NCBI RefSeq assembly: GCF_901709675.1
Contig: NC_051093.1
Span: 9,930,053-9,994,052, forward strand
Reading direction: 5' to 3'
Length of the DNA: 64,000 nt
From: Syngnathus acus
Lineage: Eukaryota > Chordata > Actinopteri > Syngnathiformes > Syngnathidae
In this document: piece by piece, positions 60,917-64,000 of the stretch
Numbering within the stretch: position 1 is the stretch's first letter
How the letters are laid out: every line of letters starts with the position of its first letter
Notes under the pieces: model-generated
What the model was told of the DNA's origin: nothing
The model's database searches: none
What the model saw: the letters and a program-made list of their open reading frames with translations, nothing else
Made by a program: the position numbers and the translations under genes

Positions 60917-63050
60917 TTATCTGATTTTTGGCTTCCACTCGAGTCGCCACTCGTCCCAGTCCAGCAGCGTTCTCGTCACATCCCACCCGGCGGCTTCCAA
61001 ACCTGTCAATCAAACCCATCATCTTATCAAACACCCTGTACAGCGCCTGTTTCTAACTCTCATGTCAACCCACCTTTGTGAAAAGCATCAAACTCGGTGT
61101 CCATCAACTTGTAACTCTTGTGCACCATTTCCGACAAACCATGTTGTCTCCGTGGACTCAACACGTCGCTGAGCCAAATGGCTTGACACGTGGCTCTGAT
61201 TTCATCTCGTGTGCGTGCGTGCGCTGCCAAACACACGCGTACGCAGCCTGAGAGCACAGAAATGTACAGATGTAAATGGGGCCCTCTATTCACAGCGACT
61301 CTTTTGTACCGTTTGTGATGCCCAGCAGGAATGGCGCACCCTTTCTCATCAAAGCCAAACGGAACTCCTCCGGGCTAAGGAAGAAAAAAGATGTCAAATT
61401 CAAAAGCCCCAAAATGAACAAATATGCGTCAGAAGAAATATTGAGGGTCACCTTTGGACAACTTCCTGAAGCCTCACGCCAAGTTTGATAGGTAAGGTTT
61501 TCCTAAACTCTGGGCAATTACATAATCATCTTTTAAGCAACTATGCACAAATACGCGAGCACCAATCCCGCTTCTTATACCCAAAAAGACAGGTTCCTGC
61601 CGATTGGCTTCCATTGGCGTCAGGACGCGTCCGTCGTGGAGGAAGCGCCGCAGCGCGATGCTGAGCCGCTCCTCGTTCAGCGTTTCCATGACCACCGAAC
61701 GCACCGCCTTATAGTTGGCAAACAGGTGGAGGGCGGTGAAGAGGAAGAAGAGGCTGATGGTTAATCTGGCGGATAGAAATCATCAACCAATAAATATTTT
61801 CATTAGGATTACAACTGGACATTTAGCACTTACGCTGGGTTGTCCGTGACGAGCGGAATGAGGATCAAACTGACCAGCAGTCCGGCCAGATTTACCAAAG
61901 TCTCCTGGAATTCCATTTTATTTTAAACATTCAACAGGTTGCAAACTACAGATTTTGTTTTTTAGGACCCTTCCAAGCACCTGACTGCCGTCTTTGGCGG
62001 AGATGTCGGCCATGTTGTCTCGACGAGCTTGATGGGCGGTCAGGGCAGCTCTGGTGGCTCCGCCCGCTACGCCCACCACAGCCTGAAGAGGTAAGAAAAG
62101 TAAAACCACATTTCACACACATAAATCAAACGGTCACAGCCATTTTACATTCTCGACTTCCGTATTTACCTTGAAAAGGCCTGACGTGCACGCAATTAAG
62201 GTGAACCAGGCCGGGAAGAACGGTGCCAGTATTTCCATGAACATGGCGAAGTCATTGAGAATGTCTGCAAAAAGCCTTGACAAACATTGAGACTGTCTTA
62301 GTCGGTCGGGGAGATCGTCATAAAACATTTGAGTCCTGAGCCTACCTCCATTTCTTGGCCTCAGAGTCCAACTTGTTCCTAAGACAGACGCACCATTAAC
62401 AAAGATTACCCTAGTCCTTTTTCCACCTCTGACTGAAAGGCGCAGTGCTGAGATGTACCCTTTTAACCAGGCAAAGACGATCCTTCCCAACATGCCGGTT
62501 CCATCTAAGAGGAAACACATTACGATGGAAAGGAAGGTGTCAATATAATACAAGCATTGTATTGACCTCTTAGCAGCCAGGTGACTGTGGCCGCAGCGAC
62601 TGTGGCTTCCTGCTTTCCCACACCGACGCCTCTGAGGGACGCCTGGGTGGCCAGTGTTCCTGACAGAGAGCTCGAGAAGGCCTGAGGAGATGGACGATGA
62701 TGTTGATCATTGATCCCAATTTCGCTATCAATACTAATAAATGTGTACCTGCACAGTATCCCAAAACTGGTACTGCAAGTAGTCTCCACTCACACTCTCT
62801 GGATAGCCTTGAGGCAGAAATACGCTCTGAATGGAATGAAGGAAAAATGAAGAAGTCAAGCAAAATGTCATAAAACCATCGAGTTCTCGTGAGGCTTCCG
62901 TACTTTAAAAAGCCCCCCAAATGAATTTCCTCTCGATTCATCTTCCCTGCCGTCCCTTCTGCTCTCCATGGCTCCGTCCTTTGCAACGTAGTGCCACGAC
63001 TCGCCACTGCCGTACCTCTCGGTGGCGAAAAGAGCACCGCAGTCCTCCAT
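60917..63050 (-). CDS. rusf1: RUS family member 1 (DUF647 protein, C16orf58)
   Basis: Thirteen exons: 62904-63050, 62749-62826, 62567-62681, 62459-62504, 62346-62378, 62170-62275, 61981-62082, 61834-61904, 61581-61765, 61452-61509, 61310-61374, 61074-61247 and 60917-61002; 421 residues, a little shorter than the human protein because of its N terminus. Family hallmarks are LPQGYPESVSGDYLQYQFWD, DGTGMLGRIVFAWLKG, LDSEAKKWRLFADILND, GVAGGATRAALTAHQARR and NMADISAKDGSQETLVNLAGLL. Several hydrophobic stretches suggest a multi-pass membrane protein. The C-terminal domain ends GWDVTRTLLDWDEWRLEW. Plant homologues (ROOT UV-B SENSITIVE) act in vitamin B6-linked UV-B responses; the vertebrate function is not established. 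Exon 10 uses the acceptor CCCAG/AGTTTAGG, the choice that keeps the frame. Confidence 0.95.
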
Positions 63051-64000
63051 TTCTGCTTTTACGCAAAAGAAGAACGCTGCACTGTCCAATTTTATGTCAC
63101 GCGATATATAGCCCGAAAAGATAACCACGAGTTGCTTTGCTAAACACAATAAATTCAACTAGATTATTTTATTCTCATGCAGCAATTTGACAGGATTCCT
63201 TGAGTCTTGAACTTGTTTACAGCACAAGATCGCCACGTCGGGAAGCTTCTTTTCCCCCCTCCCGTGTTTTCTTCCGCATTTTATTACATGAAGCTTCCTA
63301 ATTGGTGCGTTGAAGATCGGGGCGAGCTTTGATGACGTCATTAGACAGCGGTCACCAATGTCTTATGAAACGAACAAGTAAAACAAATATATACATATTA
63401 TGGTTTATTACTCATCACAAATGTCATCATTTTCATCAATTAAATACATCACGTCAATGTGAAGGAATGAATTCAATTAGCTAGAACATCGTCAATTAAT
63501 TCACTTTCACCAGAGTGAGAGTGATTTGTAAACTCAAAAACACAACATTAAAAAAAAAAAAAAAGACCAACAGCCTTGTAAATATTTTCATGTGTGGAAC
63601 TCGTTTTCCAGATCAGAAATGCATAAAGGACCCAACGGAAATGCACTTCTTCTTTTCAAGTCCACACCTGGTAACCATGGTGACATATTGCGAAATTGGC
63701 GTCCAGTTATAGTTTGCATAGAAGCGTTCAGGGTCAACGCTACGTGTGTGCGCATGGGATTAGGAGTGTGTTGGCATGGGAGGGAGGACACGTTAGGTAC
63801 ACAAAAATCCTTCACGACAACAACAACAATTACAACAAGAGGACGATGACGAAAAGGGAGTCAGTGTTGCTCGTCCTGCCTGCACTGATGGGCCGTTGTC
63901 ATGGCAACGAGTTAAGAGTCCACAGATACATCACGAGAAGCAGGAAGTAAAGAGCTTCCGCTCCCAAAACTAACTCCACAACTTGACACGGATAAATGAT
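63051..64000. other. region upstream of rusf1, possible 3' UTR of an off-window gene
   Basis: The first part is the rusf1 5' region, with no TATA box evident. From about 63404 rightward there is unique sequence; a minus-strand AATAAA at 63404-63409 could end a gene whose coding part lies beyond the window. No exon with domain support is visible. Confidence 0.4.

Overview
This is a window of nuclear DNA from a teleost fish, probably a percomorph with a compact genome. The evidence is the set of intron-containing vertebrate genes, a single-exon secreted-protein gene of a kind I know only from fish, many pure microsatellites, and fish-type LINE and SINE fragments. I cannot name the species. All gene models were built by joining exons at splice sites and checking that codon phase is kept across every junction; for each gene the exon lengths add up to whole codons.

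Layout. All but one of the genes are on the minus strand, head to tail, so transcription runs from high to low coordinates. From the right: rusf1 (60917-63050), a THAP-domain plus transposon-integrase fusion gene (58142-60425), elob/Elongin B (55680-57480), a HARBI1/ALP1-like domesticated transposase gene (53392-54758), a CD7-like immunoglobulin receptor gene (52159-53108), septin9 (25211-50384), and tnrc6c (15295 down to the left edge, where it is cut inside the RRM). The one plus-strand gene (33334-34776) is an intronless-CDS secreted protein of unknown function nested in a septin9 intron. The tnrc6c-septin9 adjacency matches human chromosome 17q25, which supports both identities; human CD7 is also on 17q25.

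septin9 has up to five mutually exclusive coding first exons (50363, 44512, 40813, 37482 and 31544). Three match known mammalian SEPT9 N termini and two are predicted here because they fit the splice phase. Four feed the same proline-rich exon and one bypasses it. tnrc6c encodes a GW182-family silencing scaffold with Argonaute-binding GW repeats, a UBA domain, a Q-rich region, a PAM2 motif and an RRM. One of its introns appears to have a GC donor.

Between tnrc6c and septin9 (about 18.35-24.4 kb) lies a gene-free stretch holding simple repeats, a tRNA-derived SINE remnant nearby, a common teleost dispersed repeat and several AT-rich blocks that may be conserved non-coding elements. The points most worth following are the two domesticated transposase genes on either side of elob, both apparently missing catalytic residues; the nested fish-specific gene; the septin9 first-exon array; and splice donors that lie inside tetranucleotide repeats. 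I see no bacterial, viral or CRISPR feature.
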